Notes: generated from the sequence alone by a model not told the origin. 48,800 nt of DNA from Anaerolineales bacterium (GCA_024643945.1 JAHELX010000001.1:1-48800), one strand, 5' to 3'; counted from the first letter of the stretch, positions 25,472 to 33,346 are shown. Made by a program: numbers and translations.

Positions 25472-26527
25472 ATGAACGATCCATTTCACGTCGGGGTATC
25501 GGCCGATTTCAAAACGGAAGCGGCAGGGCTACTGGAGCCGGTGTTGGATGAAATCTTCGGCCCACTGCCTTACGTTGAGTATGAGTTCTTTGACTTCCGA
25601 AAAGAAGTAGTAGCTCCTGACGAGATAGCCAGCTACGACGCGGCTATAACTCTCCACCCCCATTTCACCGCTTCCACTTTTACCGGCGATGACCGGTTGG
25701 CCATTATAGCCCGCTGGGGGGTAGGCTATGACATGATTGACGTTCCAGCCTGCACCGAGGCTAACGTGCTGCTGGCCATTACCGTCGATGCGGTTCGGAA
25801 GCCGGTGGCCGAAGCGATCCTGATGTTTTTTCTGGCCCTGGCCAAGAAGCTGCCGGCTAAGGATAGACTGGTACGCACCGGCCGCTGGGACTTAAAGGCG
25901 GAAGCCTCCGGCCTGGGGTTGAGTGGAAAAACAGCCGGGTCTGTAGGCATGGGCAACATTGGCGGCGAGATGTTTAGATTACTGCACCCCTTCGACCTGG
26001 GACGCTTGCTGGCCTTCGACCCCTACGTTACACAGGAACAAGCAGCCCAACTGGGTGTAGAGCTGGTCGATCTGCCAACCTTATTCAAGGAGTCCGATTT
26101 CATTGCCATCAATTGCCCCCTCAATGGTGAAACGGAAGGGATGATCGACGCTGAGCTACTGTCGCTCATGAAACCGACTGCCTACCTGGTGAACGCGGCG
26201 CGTGGCCCCATTGTCGACCAGGCAGCTCTGACAGCAGCCTTGCAGGAGGACCGCATTGCCGGGGCCGGCCTGGACGTGTTCGAACAGGAGCCATTGCCCA
26301 TTGATGACCCACTTACCAAGTTGGAGAACGTGATTCTTGCCCCGCACGCAATTGCCTGGACGGATGACCTCTATCGCGGTAATGGGGTAGGTGCCTGTCA
26401 AAATGTCCTGACGGTTCTGCAAGGAGAGGTACCCAAATACACAGTCAATAAAGAAGTGATCGAACAGCCTGGCTTCCAAGCCAAGTTGAAATCTCTGCGC
26501 GCCCGCTGGACCGCGCTGGCAGAGTGA
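25472..26527 (+). CDS. D-2-hydroxyacid dehydrogenase (phosphoglycerate-dehydrogenase-like)
   Basis: 351-residue NAD-dependent D-isomer-specific 2-hydroxyacid dehydrogenase. Seen are the Rossmann GSVGMGNIGGEMFRLL (about 160-175), catalytic Arg in NAARGPIVDQ, Glu in DVFEQEPLP and His in APHAIAWT. It would interconvert a 2-hydroxy acid and a 2-oxo acid such as glycerate/hydroxypyruvate, glycolate/glyoxylate or a hydroxylated 2-oxobutanoate. ATG follows TTGTGGAGGCGTCACC. Position between the dehydratase and the HpaI-class aldolase suggests it acts on a 2-oxo intermediate or a released fragment. Confidence 0.88.
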   Translation: MNDPFHVGVSADFKTEAAGLLEPVLDEIFGPLPYVEYEFFDFRKEVVAPDEIASYDAAITLHPHFTASTFTGDDRLAIIARWGVGYDMIDVPACTEANVLLAITVDAVRKPVAEAILMFFLALAKKLPAKDRLVRTGRWDLKAEASGLGLSGKTAGSVGMGNIGGEMFRLLHPFDLGRLLAFDPYVTQEQAAQLGVELVDLPTLFKESDFIAINCPLNGETEGMIDAELLSLMKPTAYLVNAARGPIVDQAALTAALQEDRIAGAGLDVFEQEPLPIDDPLTKLENVILAPHAIAWTDDLYRGNGVGACQNVLTVLQGEVPKYTVNKEVIEQPGFQAKLKSLRARWTALAE

Positions 26528-26652
26528 TTGGTTCAAAGGAGAGGCTACCCAACCAAGATCGGTCTGGTTTTGCCGCAGTAGGTGGCTAGATCTCTGTTCG
26601 GCTGGAGGCCTCCAACTATGCATCGTTAGATGACTTTAGAAAGGTAAACTTA

Positions 26653-27432
26653 GTGAAACCTAATCGCCTTAAACAAGTGATGGCTGAGGGAAAAGTGCCA
26701 GTTGGGCATATGGTGCTGGAATTCGGCACTCGGGGCATTGCCCAAATATTGGAAGTAACCGGCGTTGACTTTGTCGTGGTGGATATGGAACACTCAGGCT
26801 TCACCGCCGCCGATATTGCCGACATGTTGGCCTGGTTCAAATTGACCAAAGTCGCCCCCTTTGTGCGCGTACCTCAAATCCAATACCACCTCATCGCCCG
26901 GGCCATGGACGCCGGGGCGCTGGGGATCATGGTCCCCAATGTCAAGAGCGCCGCTGAAGCACGTGCTATCGTAGATGCTGTCAAATATGCGCCGCTGGGC
27001 AAGCGAGGTGTAGCTATTGGCACAGCTAATACCGACTTCAGGAGCGTTAATCCAGAAGAGTTTATGAAGTATGCCAATGAAAACACCAGCGTCATTTGTC
27101 AGATTGAGAGCCAGGAAGGGCTGGACGACCTGGAGGGGATTGCCAGCGTGGAGGGCGTGGATGTGTTATGGGTTGGCCAATTCGACCTGAGTCACTCATT
27201 GGGCATTGCAGGCCAGTTCCATCATCCCAGGTTCATTGATGCACTGAAACAGGTGGTTGATGCGGCTAATAGGCACGCTCTGGGCGCTGCCATCCAACCA
27301 GGTAACCTGACCCAGACCCAGGAATGGATGAAGATAGGGTTCAATGTAATCTCTTACAGCGGCGACCTATTCTTCTACCGTGACGCCTTGACTCAGGCCG
27401 TTGCGGACGTTCGCAAACTGGCAGGAGGTTGA
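26653..27432 (+). CDS. HpaI/HpcH-class II pyruvate aldolase (2-keto-3-deoxy acid aldolase family)
   Basis: 259-residue metal-dependent aldolase of the HpaI/GarL/YfaU family, which splits 4-hydroxy-2-oxo acids to pyruvate and an aldehyde. Visible active-site residues are His47 (DMEHSGF), Arg72 (FVRVPQ), Glu152 (QIESQEG) and Asp178 (GQFDLS). The start is GTG 26653 with AAAGGTAAACTTA upstream. Its TGA stop overlaps the ATG of a VOC remnant (27432). With the dehydratase upstream it completes a typical dehydration-then-aldol sequence. The natural substrate could be 2-oxo-3-deoxypentonate, or 4-hydroxy-2-oxobutanoate as discussed under findings. Confidence 0.9.
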   Translation: MKPNRLKQVMAEGKVPVGHMVLEFGTRGIAQILEVTGVDFVVVDMEHSGFTAADIADMLAWFKLTKVAPFVRVPQIQYHLIARAMDAGALGIMVPNVKSAAEARAIVDAVKYAPLGKRGVAIGTANTDFRSVNPEEFMKYANENTSVICQIESQEGLDDLEGIASVEGVDVLWVGQFDLSHSLGIAGQFHHPRFIDALKQVVDAANRHALGAAIQPGNLTQTQEWMKIGFNVISYSGDLFFYRDALTQAVADVRKLAGG

Positions 27433-27512
27433 TGATATTCAAAGGCTTGGATCACCGGACGATTGCGGTACCTGACACGGAAGAAGCTCTTAAGATTTGG
27501 CGAGACAGGTAA
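27432..27512 (+). pseudogene. Remnant of a VOC/glyoxalase-family gene (N-terminal 26 codons)
   Basis: Starting at the ATG that overlaps the HpaI stop, with AGGAGG 4 bases upstream, the frame reads MIFKGLDHRTIAVPDTEEAL and then KIWRDR followed by TAA. This is the classical N-terminus of VOC-fold proteins such as methylmalonyl-CoA epimerase or glyoxalase I (DHIxIAVPDxEEALKFWRD). Nothing VOC-like follows; the kinase begins 9 bases after the stop. The simplest reading is a deletion that fused the first strand of a former VOC gene to the kinase leader. Its translation may now serve to couple the kinase to the aldolase. Confidence 0.7.
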
Positions 27513-27520
27513 GGATGGTA

Positions 27521-28948
27521 ATGGACGACGGGCGCATCAACCAACAGGAACTGCTAGACAGTCTCCCCGGCGAATGGGCAGAAGATTTGCTACCGGAGAT
27601 CCAACAGCAGGTCAAAGCCAGCCGCCGCAAAGTGGTTGTGCTGGACGACGACCCGACTGGCACCCAGACCGTTCATAGCATACCGGTACTGACCGAATGG
27701 CCAGTCGAAACGCTACGCGACGAACTGGCGAATGACCTGCCAGCATTTTATCTGCTGACCAACTCGCGCAGCCTGCCCCCTGCCGAGGCAGAAGCGATGA
27801 ACGGGGAGATTGGCCGCAACTTGGTAGAAGCAGCGCGCCAGGCGGGTCGGGATTTCGCCGTTGTCAGCCGCAGCGATTCCACCCTGCGCGGCCATTTTCC
27901 GGGCGAAGTGGAGGCGTTGGCTGGAGCGCTGGGGCAGGAATTCGATACCTGGCTGATCATTCCCTTCTTCCTGGAGGGTGGCCGCTACACCATCAACGAC
28001 ATTCATTATGTCGCAGAGGGCGGATGGCTTGTCCCTGCTGGTGAAACCGAGTTCGCACGCGACGCGGCCTTTGGCTATCGGGCTTCAAATCTGCGCCACT
28101 GGGTAGATGAGAAGACAGGTGGTCGGGTCCCGGCCCAGGCCGTGGGCTCTATATCCATCGATGACATTCGGCGGGGTGGTCCCAAGCAGGTATCCGAGCG
28201 GCTAGCGGACCTGGCGCGGAGCAGCGTATGCGTCGTCAACGCCGCCAGCTATCGCGACATAGAAGTCTTTACCCAAGGCTTACTGAAAGCTGAAGCACAC
28301 GGGCAGAAGTTCCTGTACCGCACCGCGGCCTCCTTCGTACGAGTACGGGCCGGTCTGGCGTCGCGCTCATTGCTCACACGCGCCGATTTTGATCTGAGGC
28401 AGTCGGCCGGCGGGTTGATCGTGGTTGGTTCCTACGTACCCAGAACCACCAGCCAGGTCAACAGCCTGCTGTTGCATGCGGGCATCACTAGCATCGAGAT
28501 CAGTGTTAAAGGCCTGCTGGACGAGAACTATCGACAAACGGAGATTCAGCGCCTGGCCCGGCAAGCGGATCAGGCCCTGCGCAAGGGCGAGACCGTGATG
28601 CTTTATACCAGCCGTCAGCTCATTACCGGGGACGATGCCGAGAGCAGCTTGTTCATTGGGCGGCGGGTTTCCGAGGGCCTGGTCGCGATCGTGCAGGCCA
28701 TCTCTACCCGGCCGCGCTACCTACTGGCCAAAGGGGGCATAACTTCCAGCGACGTGGCCACCCAGGGATTGAATGTGAAACGCGCCATGGTGCTCGGGCA
28801 GATCTTGCCCGGGGTGCCAGTGTGGAAACTAGGGTCCGAGAGCCGTCACCCGGGCCTGGACTATATCGTGTTCCCAGGCAACGTCGGCGACGCTCAATCG
28901 CTGGTCAAGATCGTCAACATGCTGGGAAATCCAGCCAAGGAGCCATGA
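27521..28948 (+). CDS. Four-carbon acid sugar kinase family protein (DUF1537; OtnK/DtnK/OiaK type)
   Basis: 475-residue two-domain kinase. The N-terminal substrate domain has the signature VVLDDDPTGTQTVH, LTNSRSL and SRSDSTLRGHFP; the C-terminal nucleotide domain has GGITSSDVATQGLNV and VFPGNVGD. Known members phosphorylate D-threonate, D-erythronate-derived 3-oxo-tetronate, or 3-oxo-isoapionate (OiaK). In a cluster with apionate oxidoisomerase-like and apionolactonase-like genes, OiaK activity deserves testing, although no RuBisCO-like partner is seen. The start is uncertain: ATG 27521 (TAAGGA five bases upstream) is preferred; ATG 27515 or TTG 27497 are possible. The class II aldolase gene follows after 3 bases. 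Confidence 0.9.
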   Translation: MDDGRINQQELLDSLPGEWAEDLLPEIQQQVKASRRKVVVLDDDPTGTQTVHSIPVLTEWPVETLRDELANDLPAFYLLTNSRSLPPAEAEAMNGEIGRNLVEAARQAGRDFAVVSRSDSTLRGHFPGEVEALAGALGQEFDTWLIIPFFLEGGRYTINDIHYVAEGGWLVPAGETEFARDAAFGYRASNLRHWVDEKTGGRVPAQAVGSISIDDIRRGGPKQVSERLADLARSSVCVVNAASYRDIEVFTQGLLKAEAHGQKFLYRTAASFVRVRAGLASRSLLTRADFDLRQSAGGLIVVGSYVPRTTSQVNSLLLHAGITSIEISVKGLLDENYRQTEIQRLARQADQALRKGETVMLYTSRQLITGDDAESSLFIGRRVSEGLVAIVQAISTRPRYLLAKGGITSSDVATQGLNVKRAMVLGQILPGVPVWKLGSESRHPGLDYIVFPGNVGDAQSLVKIVNMLGNPAKEP

Positions 28949-28951
28949 TCT

Positions 28952-29797
28952 ATGCTCGTTTCAACCAGTGAACTGCTAAAGGCCGCCTCCGAGGGCGGCT
29001 ATGCGTTGGGAGCTTTCAATGTTTATAACCTGGAAGGTGCTTGGGCCGTGGTGGCGGGAGCCGAGGCCGAGCGGAGTCCGGCCATGCTGCAAATCCTGCC
29101 CACTGCCCTAAAAGCCAGCGGATTGCCCCTGGTGGCCCTGTGTCGGGCCGCCGCCCAGGGCGCCTCAGTGCCCATGTCGGTGCACCTGGATCACAGCGCT
29201 TCGGCCAGGGACATTCAAGCGGCCCTGGATGCCGGACTTACCTCCGTCATGGCCGACGGCTCACATCTGCCCTACGCCGAGAACGTCGCCTTTACCCGAA
29301 ACATTGCCTCGGTGGTCCACGAGCGAGGCGGCACAGTCGAAGCCGAACTGGGCCGCCTGACCGGTACGGAAGATGGGTTGACCATCCCCGAATACGAGTC
29401 ACGCCTGACCGACCCGGATCAGGCAGCGGACTTCGTCTTACAGACGGACATCGATGCCCTGGCCGTTTGCATTGGGAATGTCCATGGCCGCTACCGGAGC
29501 GAGCCGCGCCTCGATTTTGAGCGCCTGGATGCTATCCTCAAGGCTGTCGCTGTCCCCCTCGTCCTGCATGGTGCCTCTGGATTGCCCGAGACCATGGTGC
29601 GCCGCTGTATCGAACTGGGTGTATGCAAATTCAATGTCAACACGGAGGTTCGTCAAGCTTATCTGAGTGCATTAAGAAACTTACTGGCTTCAGCCAAGAA
29701 TCCAGAGTTATTGGAGGTGATGCATAGCGCTGTGGCTGCGATGCAAGCGGTAGTCTCCACCAAGTTGCGCCTCTTCGGCTCAGTGAATAAGGGCTGA
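28952..29797 (+). CDS. Class II ketose-bisphosphate aldolase (FbaA/GatY/KbaY family)
   Basis: 281-residue zinc aldolase. HLDHS (metal His and catalytic Asp), EAELGRLTGTED, IGNVHGRY (metal His), LHGASGLP (metal His) and the phosphate-site NVNTEVR are all present. It splits a ketose phosphate into dihydroxyacetone phosphate and an aldehyde, or acts on a related phosphorylated acid. ATG lies 3 bases after the kinase stop with AAGGAGCCATGATCT upstream, so kinase and aldolase almost certainly work in sequence. A GC hairpin about 75 bases downstream may end the operon. Confidence 0.9.
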   Translation: MLVSTSELLKAASEGGYALGAFNVYNLEGAWAVVAGAEAERSPAMLQILPTALKASGLPLVALCRAAAQGASVPMSVHLDHSASARDIQAALDAGLTSVMADGSHLPYAENVAFTRNIASVVHERGGTVEAELGRLTGTEDGLTIPEYESRLTDPDQAADFVLQTDIDALAVCIGNVHGRYRSEPRLDFERLDAILKAVAVPLVLHGASGLPETMVRRCIELGVCKFNVNTEVRQAYLSALRNLLASAKNPELLEVMHSAVAAMQAVVSTKLRLFGSVNKG

Positions 29798-29872
29798 TTG
29801 GAGTATAATGACTCGGCAAGAACGCTATTTGGGCCGGAACAGCAATTCTCATCATGGCGATGTGACCAACCC

Positions 29873-29895
29873 GCACCGGCCTGAAGAGCCGGTGC
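29873..29895 (+). terminator. GC-rich hairpin downstream of the importer-aldolase operon
   Basis: Perfect 8-bp stem GCACCGGC/GCCGGTGC with a 7-base loop, followed by TAGTCTGG without a real T run. Candidate terminator only. Confidence 0.45.
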
Positions 29896-30011
29896 TAGTC
29901 TGGATATTGCCCCGGAAGCGCTTTTTTCGGCCTGGAATATTACCGACCACCGTATGATTCACGCTGGTGCGACCCAAAATTAGGATTGCTGGGACGACCT
30001 AAAAACAGCAC

Positions 30012-30040
30012 TTGACATGGTCGGAGAGATGGAGTATGAT
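30012..30040 (+). promoter_or_regulatory. Sigma-70-type promoter of the apiose-type operon and its GntR gene
   Basis: TTGACA (30012-30017), 17-base spacer, TATGAT (30035-30040). The match is near-ideal; predicted start near 30047, about 60 bases before the ATG of the regulator. Confidence 0.8.
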
Positions 30041-30052
30041 GTTTTCCGGTCG

Positions 30053-30070
30053 TATGGTATACCAGATACC
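30053..30070 (+). promoter_or_regulatory. GntR/FadR-type operator in the leader of the GntR gene
   Basis: TATGGTATACCAGATACC, containing the perfect palindrome TGGTATACCA (30055-30064). It matches the site before the sugar importer (18763-18781) and is placed just after the predicted transcription start, as expected for autorepression. Confidence 0.7.
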
Positions 30071-30109
30071 GTTCTCGACCTAAACCTACGTTTCATTCCT
30101 CCGAGGAAG

Positions 30110-30904
30110 ATGTCAAACGACGATACCTCTCACCCAAATGATCTATTCCAGGCCATCCCCCGGGGATCGACTCTGGCCAATCGTGTCACGCGCCAGATCG
30201 AACGCCTTATCGTGGAGGGGCAACTGCAGCCCGGCGACCGCCTCCCGCCTGAACGGACGCTGGCCCGCCAGTTCGGCGTCAGCCGCACGGTCATTCGAGA
30301 AGCGGTACGCGCTTTGGTTGCCAAGAGCTTGTTGGAAGTGCGACCTGGAAGTGGTACCGTCGTCCGCAGCCCAAGCACAGAGTCAGTGGCTCAGTCTATG
30401 AAGTTGTTGCTACGTGCCGGACAGCCAGAACTCGATTACGACAAGGTTCACGAGATCCGGCGTCTCCTGGAAGTCGAGATTGCGGGCTTAGCCGCCGAAC
30501 GGCGCACAACCGAAGACCTGAAAGAAATGGAAGAGATTCTGGATCAGGCATCTAAGATCCAAGACAATCGGGGTGAGTTCGCCCAGAGCGACGTTGACTT
30601 TCACGCCGCGCTGGCAAGCGCGACTCACAACGAGCTATTCTCTTTGGTCCTTGATTCCCTGGTTGATATTATGCTCCAGGTGCGTCAGATGGCTTTCGGC
30701 GTGTCAGGCATGCCCTCCCGCGCCCTTAGGTATCACCAGGCCATTCTGGAAGAGGTCAAAGCAGGCGATCCGGAAGGAGCGCGCCAGGCGATGCACGAAC
30801 ACCTGATTGAATCAGAGGACACCATGCGTCAGGCGTTGGCCCAGGAACTGGATCGGCTGAGCAAAACGCCCAACAATCTGGCTGACGCAGTCTCCTCTGA
30901 ATAG
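30110..30904 (+). CDS. FadR-subfamily GntR regulator, probable autorepressor of the apiose-type genes
   Basis: 264-residue regulator. The winged helix (about 15-85) has DRLPPERTLARQFGVSRTVIREAVRALV and RPGSGTVV; the FCD ligand domain (about 100-240) has the FHAALASATHNE and MHEHLIESED helices that usually hold the metal site. ATG 30110 is preferred over an upstream in-frame ATG at 30017. The longer version would start inside the -35 box and run through the -10 and operator, whereas GAGGAAG sits just before 30110. It is paralogous to 5409. The ligand is probably a sugar acid of the pathway encoded downstream. Confidence 0.9.
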   Translation: MSNDDTSHPNDLFQAIPRGSTLANRVTRQIERLIVEGQLQPGDRLPPERTLARQFGVSRTVIREAVRALVAKSLLEVRPGSGTVVRSPSTESVAQSMKLLLRAGQPELDYDKVHEIRRLLEVEIAGLAAERRTTEDLKEMEEILDQASKIQDNRGEFAQSDVDFHAALASATHNELFSLVLDSLVDIMLQVRQMAFGVSGMPSRALRYHQAILEEVKAGDPEGARQAMHEHLIESEDTMRQALAQELDRLSKTPNNLADAVSSE

Positions 30905-31136
30905 GGGGCACTGTCCAGCAACTCTCTTCGCTCCTATCGGATCCCTTCGCCCGCTTCCCTGGCCGGACAGCGCCAGGAAAGACAAGTCGCCACGTAGCCC
31001 GGGAGATCTGCGGGGCAGGGGGTTCGAAGCCCAGGTCTCGGGCTCGCTTGAGCCGCAAAAGCAGACTCTGCTCCGCAGTAGCCATGCAGAACCTCAGCAC
31101 GTCATAACAATAAATCCTGATACAGGAGGTGATCGG
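30905..31136 (+). other. Intergenic region with no intact gene
   Basis: 232 bases between the GntR gene and the ribulokinase remnant. A short inverted pair (CTGTCC near 30912 and GGACAG near 30964) may form a weak hairpin. A GGTTCGAAGCCC stretch at about 31020 resembles a tRNA T-arm, but no cloverleaf can be drawn. A good AGGAGG (31124-31129) precedes the remnant. Confidence 0.4.
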
Positions 31137-31421
31137 TTGGCTAAGTACGCCATCGGAGTAGGTTTCGGAACCGAATCGGGCCGGGCAATGCTGGTCGACG
31201 TCAACAATGTCCCAGGGGTGGGCAGCTATGCCGACATCTTTGAGATCAGATGGCGCATGGCCCGCCTGCGGGATGAAGCCTATCATCCCATCCCGGAGAA
31301 CCAGCAGGTGTACGAGCGGTTGTATGCTGAATACGTCACCTCGTACAACTACTTCGGGTGCGGCGCGAACGACGTGATGAAGCGCCACAGGCAACTCAGG
31401 GCCGAAATGCCGGCCAGCTAA
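31137..31421 (+). pseudogene. L-ribulokinase (FGGY/AraB) remnant: N- and C-termini joined by an internal deletion
   Basis: 94 codons from TTG 31137 (AGGAGG 7 bases upstream). Residues 1-22 match the ribulokinase start (YAIGVGFGTESGRAMLVDV; the usual GVDFGT Asp is Gly). Residues about 41-88 match its extreme C-terminus (MARLRDEAYHPIPENQQVYE, then RLYAEYVTSYNYFGCGANDV, then MKRHRQLR). A normal enzyme is about 550 residues, so roughly 450 internal codons, including the whole catalytic core, are missing, yet the frame stays open with an intact ribosome-binding site. It cannot be a kinase. It marks a former ribulokinase or apulose-kinase gene between the regulator and the ApsD-like gene. Confidence 0.82.
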
Positions 31422-31434
31422 CGAGAGGATAATT

Positions 31435-32451
31435 ATGGCTTTGCGATTTGCCATATGGGGCACCGGCTTCTGGTCACGCTCTCAACTCGCCGGGTGGCGA
31501 GAGTTAGCAGGGGTTGAGTGTGTCGCGCTGTATAACCGCACTCGCTCCAAAGCGGAAGCCCTGGCCGAGTACTTCGAGGTGCCATCGGTTTACGACAACC
31601 CCGAGGATTTGCTGCGCCACGAACAGATCGATTTCGTGGACATTATCACCCACGAGGCAGCGCATGCTCCCTTGGTTGAGTTGGCTGCCAAGTACAAGAT
31701 CCCAGTCATCTGCCAAAAGCCTATGGCTCCTGACCTGGAAACAGCCCAACATATGGTCGAAACCTGCCGAAAAGCTGGCATCCCTTTTATGATTCACGAG
31801 AATTGGCGCTGGCAACATCCCATTCGTCAGTTCAAGAAGGTACTGCAAGAAGGCAGTCTAGGTAAACCATTCCGGGCCCAGATTCTCTACGCCAACAGCT
31901 ACCCCGTCTTTGAAAACCAGCCCTTTCTGAAAGAACTGAACCGATTCATTTTGACTGATATGGGCAGCCATATCCTAGACACAGCCCGTTTCCTTTTCGG
32001 TGAGGCCAAAACTCTCTACTGCGACACCAACCGGGTTAACTCCGACATCAAAGGAGAAGATGTCGCCACAGTGATGATGGAGATGGAATCGGGAGCCACA
32101 GTGCTGTGTATGCTGAGTTATGCCAGCCGTATAGAGCACGATCGCTACAACGAAACCTATATCTTTGCCGAGTGCGAAAACGGCTCGGTCGAGCTTGGCC
32201 CGGATTACTGGGTACGAGTTACCACCAAGCGAGGGACGTTCGCTAAACGGCATCCGCCTCCTTATTACCCGTGGGCCAACCCGGACTTCGAAGTTGTTCA
32301 GGCCAGCATCGTCCCCTGCAACGCTGATTTGCTGCGTGCGCTCCGGACGGGACAAGCGGCCGAAACATCGGCTGAAGACAACCTGGAGACGATGCGTCTG
32401 GTTTTTGAGGCGTATGAGTCCGCCCGAACAGGACAGGTCATCAGATTGTAA
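31435..32451 (+). CDS. apsD: D-apiose dehydrogenase-like Gfo/Idh/MocA oxidoreductase (paralogue 2)
   Basis: 338-residue NAD-dependent dehydrogenase. The N-terminal Rossmann fold has GTGFWSRSQ; CQKPMAP holds the catalytic Lys; HENWRWQHPI, DMGSHILDTARFLFGE and the C-terminal EDNLETMRLVFEAYES are family-typical. D-apiose dehydrogenase (ApsD) belongs to this family and oxidises D-apiose to D-apionolactone. The identification rests on overall resemblance plus the adjacent ApnO-, OiaC- and ApnL-like genes, which would carry out the next steps. ATG follows CGAGAGGATAATT, 13 bases after the ribulokinase remnant. A paralogue lies at 6344. Confidence 0.8.
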   Translation: MALRFAIWGTGFWSRSQLAGWRELAGVECVALYNRTRSKAEALAEYFEVPSVYDNPEDLLRHEQIDFVDIITHEAAHAPLVELAAKYKIPVICQKPMAPDLETAQHMVETCRKAGIPFMIHENWRWQHPIRQFKKVLQEGSLGKPFRAQILYANSYPVFENQPFLKELNRFILTDMGSHILDTARFLFGEAKTLYCDTNRVNSDIKGEDVATVMMEMESGATVLCMLSYASRIEHDRYNETYIFAECENGSVELGPDYWVRVTTKRGTFAKRHPPPYYPWANPDFEVVQASIVPCNADLLRALRTGQAAETSAEDNLETMRLVFEAYESARTGQVIRL

Positions 32452-32500
32452 GTGCGTGTTGCGTAAAACGCTAACTCATATACGAAAGGGGATACACATA

Positions 32501-33346
32501 ATGACAACAGTCGCACTGTTTGGTGCTGCCGGTAAGATCGGCACGCGCATCGCCAATGCCCTCAGCGGCGATCCCGACTATGAAATGCTCTACCTCGAGG
32601 CAGGGGAAGCCGGGTTAGCCCGGCTGCGTGAGCGAGGGTTCAAGCCAACCTCCCAAGAAGAGGCAATCCACCAGGCCGATGTAGTAGTCCTGGCAATTCC
32701 CGATGTTGTGATCCGCACAGTGGCCGCCAACATCGTGCCCAAATTAAACAGCGGTACGCTGGTTATTTGTCTCGACCCAGCCGCACCCTACGGTGGCGAC
32801 TTGCCAGAGCGCAAAGATATCGCTTACTTCGTCGTGCATCCATGCCACCCGCCGCTTGTCAATGACGAGACCGATCCAGAGGCGCGTATGGACTTTTGGG
32901 GTGGCAAGGCCAAGCAAAACATCGTATGCGCCTTAATGCAGGGCACCGAAAGCGATTACCTGAAGGGTGAAAGGTTCGCGCGCAAGGCTTTTGCACCGGT
33001 GATGAACGCGTACCGAATTACTGTCGAACAAATGGCCATGCTGGAACCTGCCCTGGCCGAAACGGTTGTGCTGACTTGTCAGGTAGTTATTAGCGAAGCT
33101 ATCGAAGAAGTGGTGCGGCGTGGCGTGCCCGCCCAGATTGCCCGGGATTTCATATTGGGACACATGAACGTCAACTTAGGCATTCTGTTTGGCTTCATCG
33201 ATGCTGAGGTGTCGGCAGGTGCCAAGCTAGCCGTCGAGCGGGCTAAGAAAAGCATCTTCCAGCCTGATTGGAAGAAAGTGTTTGAGCCGGAGAACGTGAT
33301 GAACGAAGTTAAAGCCATCACCCAGGCCCGGGCAGCAGCCAAATGA
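32501..33346 (+). CDS. apnO: D-apionate oxidoisomerase-like protein (ApnO)
   Basis: 281-residue NAD-dependent oxidoreductase of the 6-phosphogluconate/beta-hydroxyacid dehydrogenase type. Seen are the N-terminal GAAGKIGTRIA, then AIPDVVI, LDPAAPYGGDLPER, the notable VVHPCHPPLVNDETDPEAR stretch, and a helical C-terminal domain (VEQMAMLEPALAETV, FILGHMNVNLGILFG). This combination is what is recalled for ApnO, which oxidises and isomerises D-apionate to 3-oxo-isoapionate. ATG 32501 follows GAAAGGGGATACACATA; a longer open frame from 32165 is the preceding gene read out of frame. Twelve bases separate it from the OiaC-like gene. Confidence 0.75.
   Translation: MTTVALFGAAGKIGTRIANALSGDPDYEMLYLEAGEAGLARLRERGFKPTSQEEAIHQADVVVLAIPDVVIRTVAANIVPKLNSGTLVICLDPAAPYGGDLPERKDIAYFVVHPCHPPLVNDETDPEARMDFWGGKAKQNIVCALMQGTESDYLKGERFARKAFAPVMNAYRITVEQMAMLEPALAETVVLTCQVVISEAIEEVVRRGVPAQIARDFILGHMNVNLGILFGFIDAEVSAGAKLAVERAKKSIFQPDWKKVFEPENVMNEVKAITQARAAAK

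Noticed and set aside
30017..30109. Upstream in-frame start for the second GntR gene
   Set aside because: It would place the start codon inside the -35 box and translate through the -10 box and operator; the added residues have no family resemblance.
31010..31060. tRNA-like GGTTCGAAGCCC stretch
   Set aside because: The T-arm stem does not close properly and no acceptor, D or anticodon arms can be paired around it on either strand.
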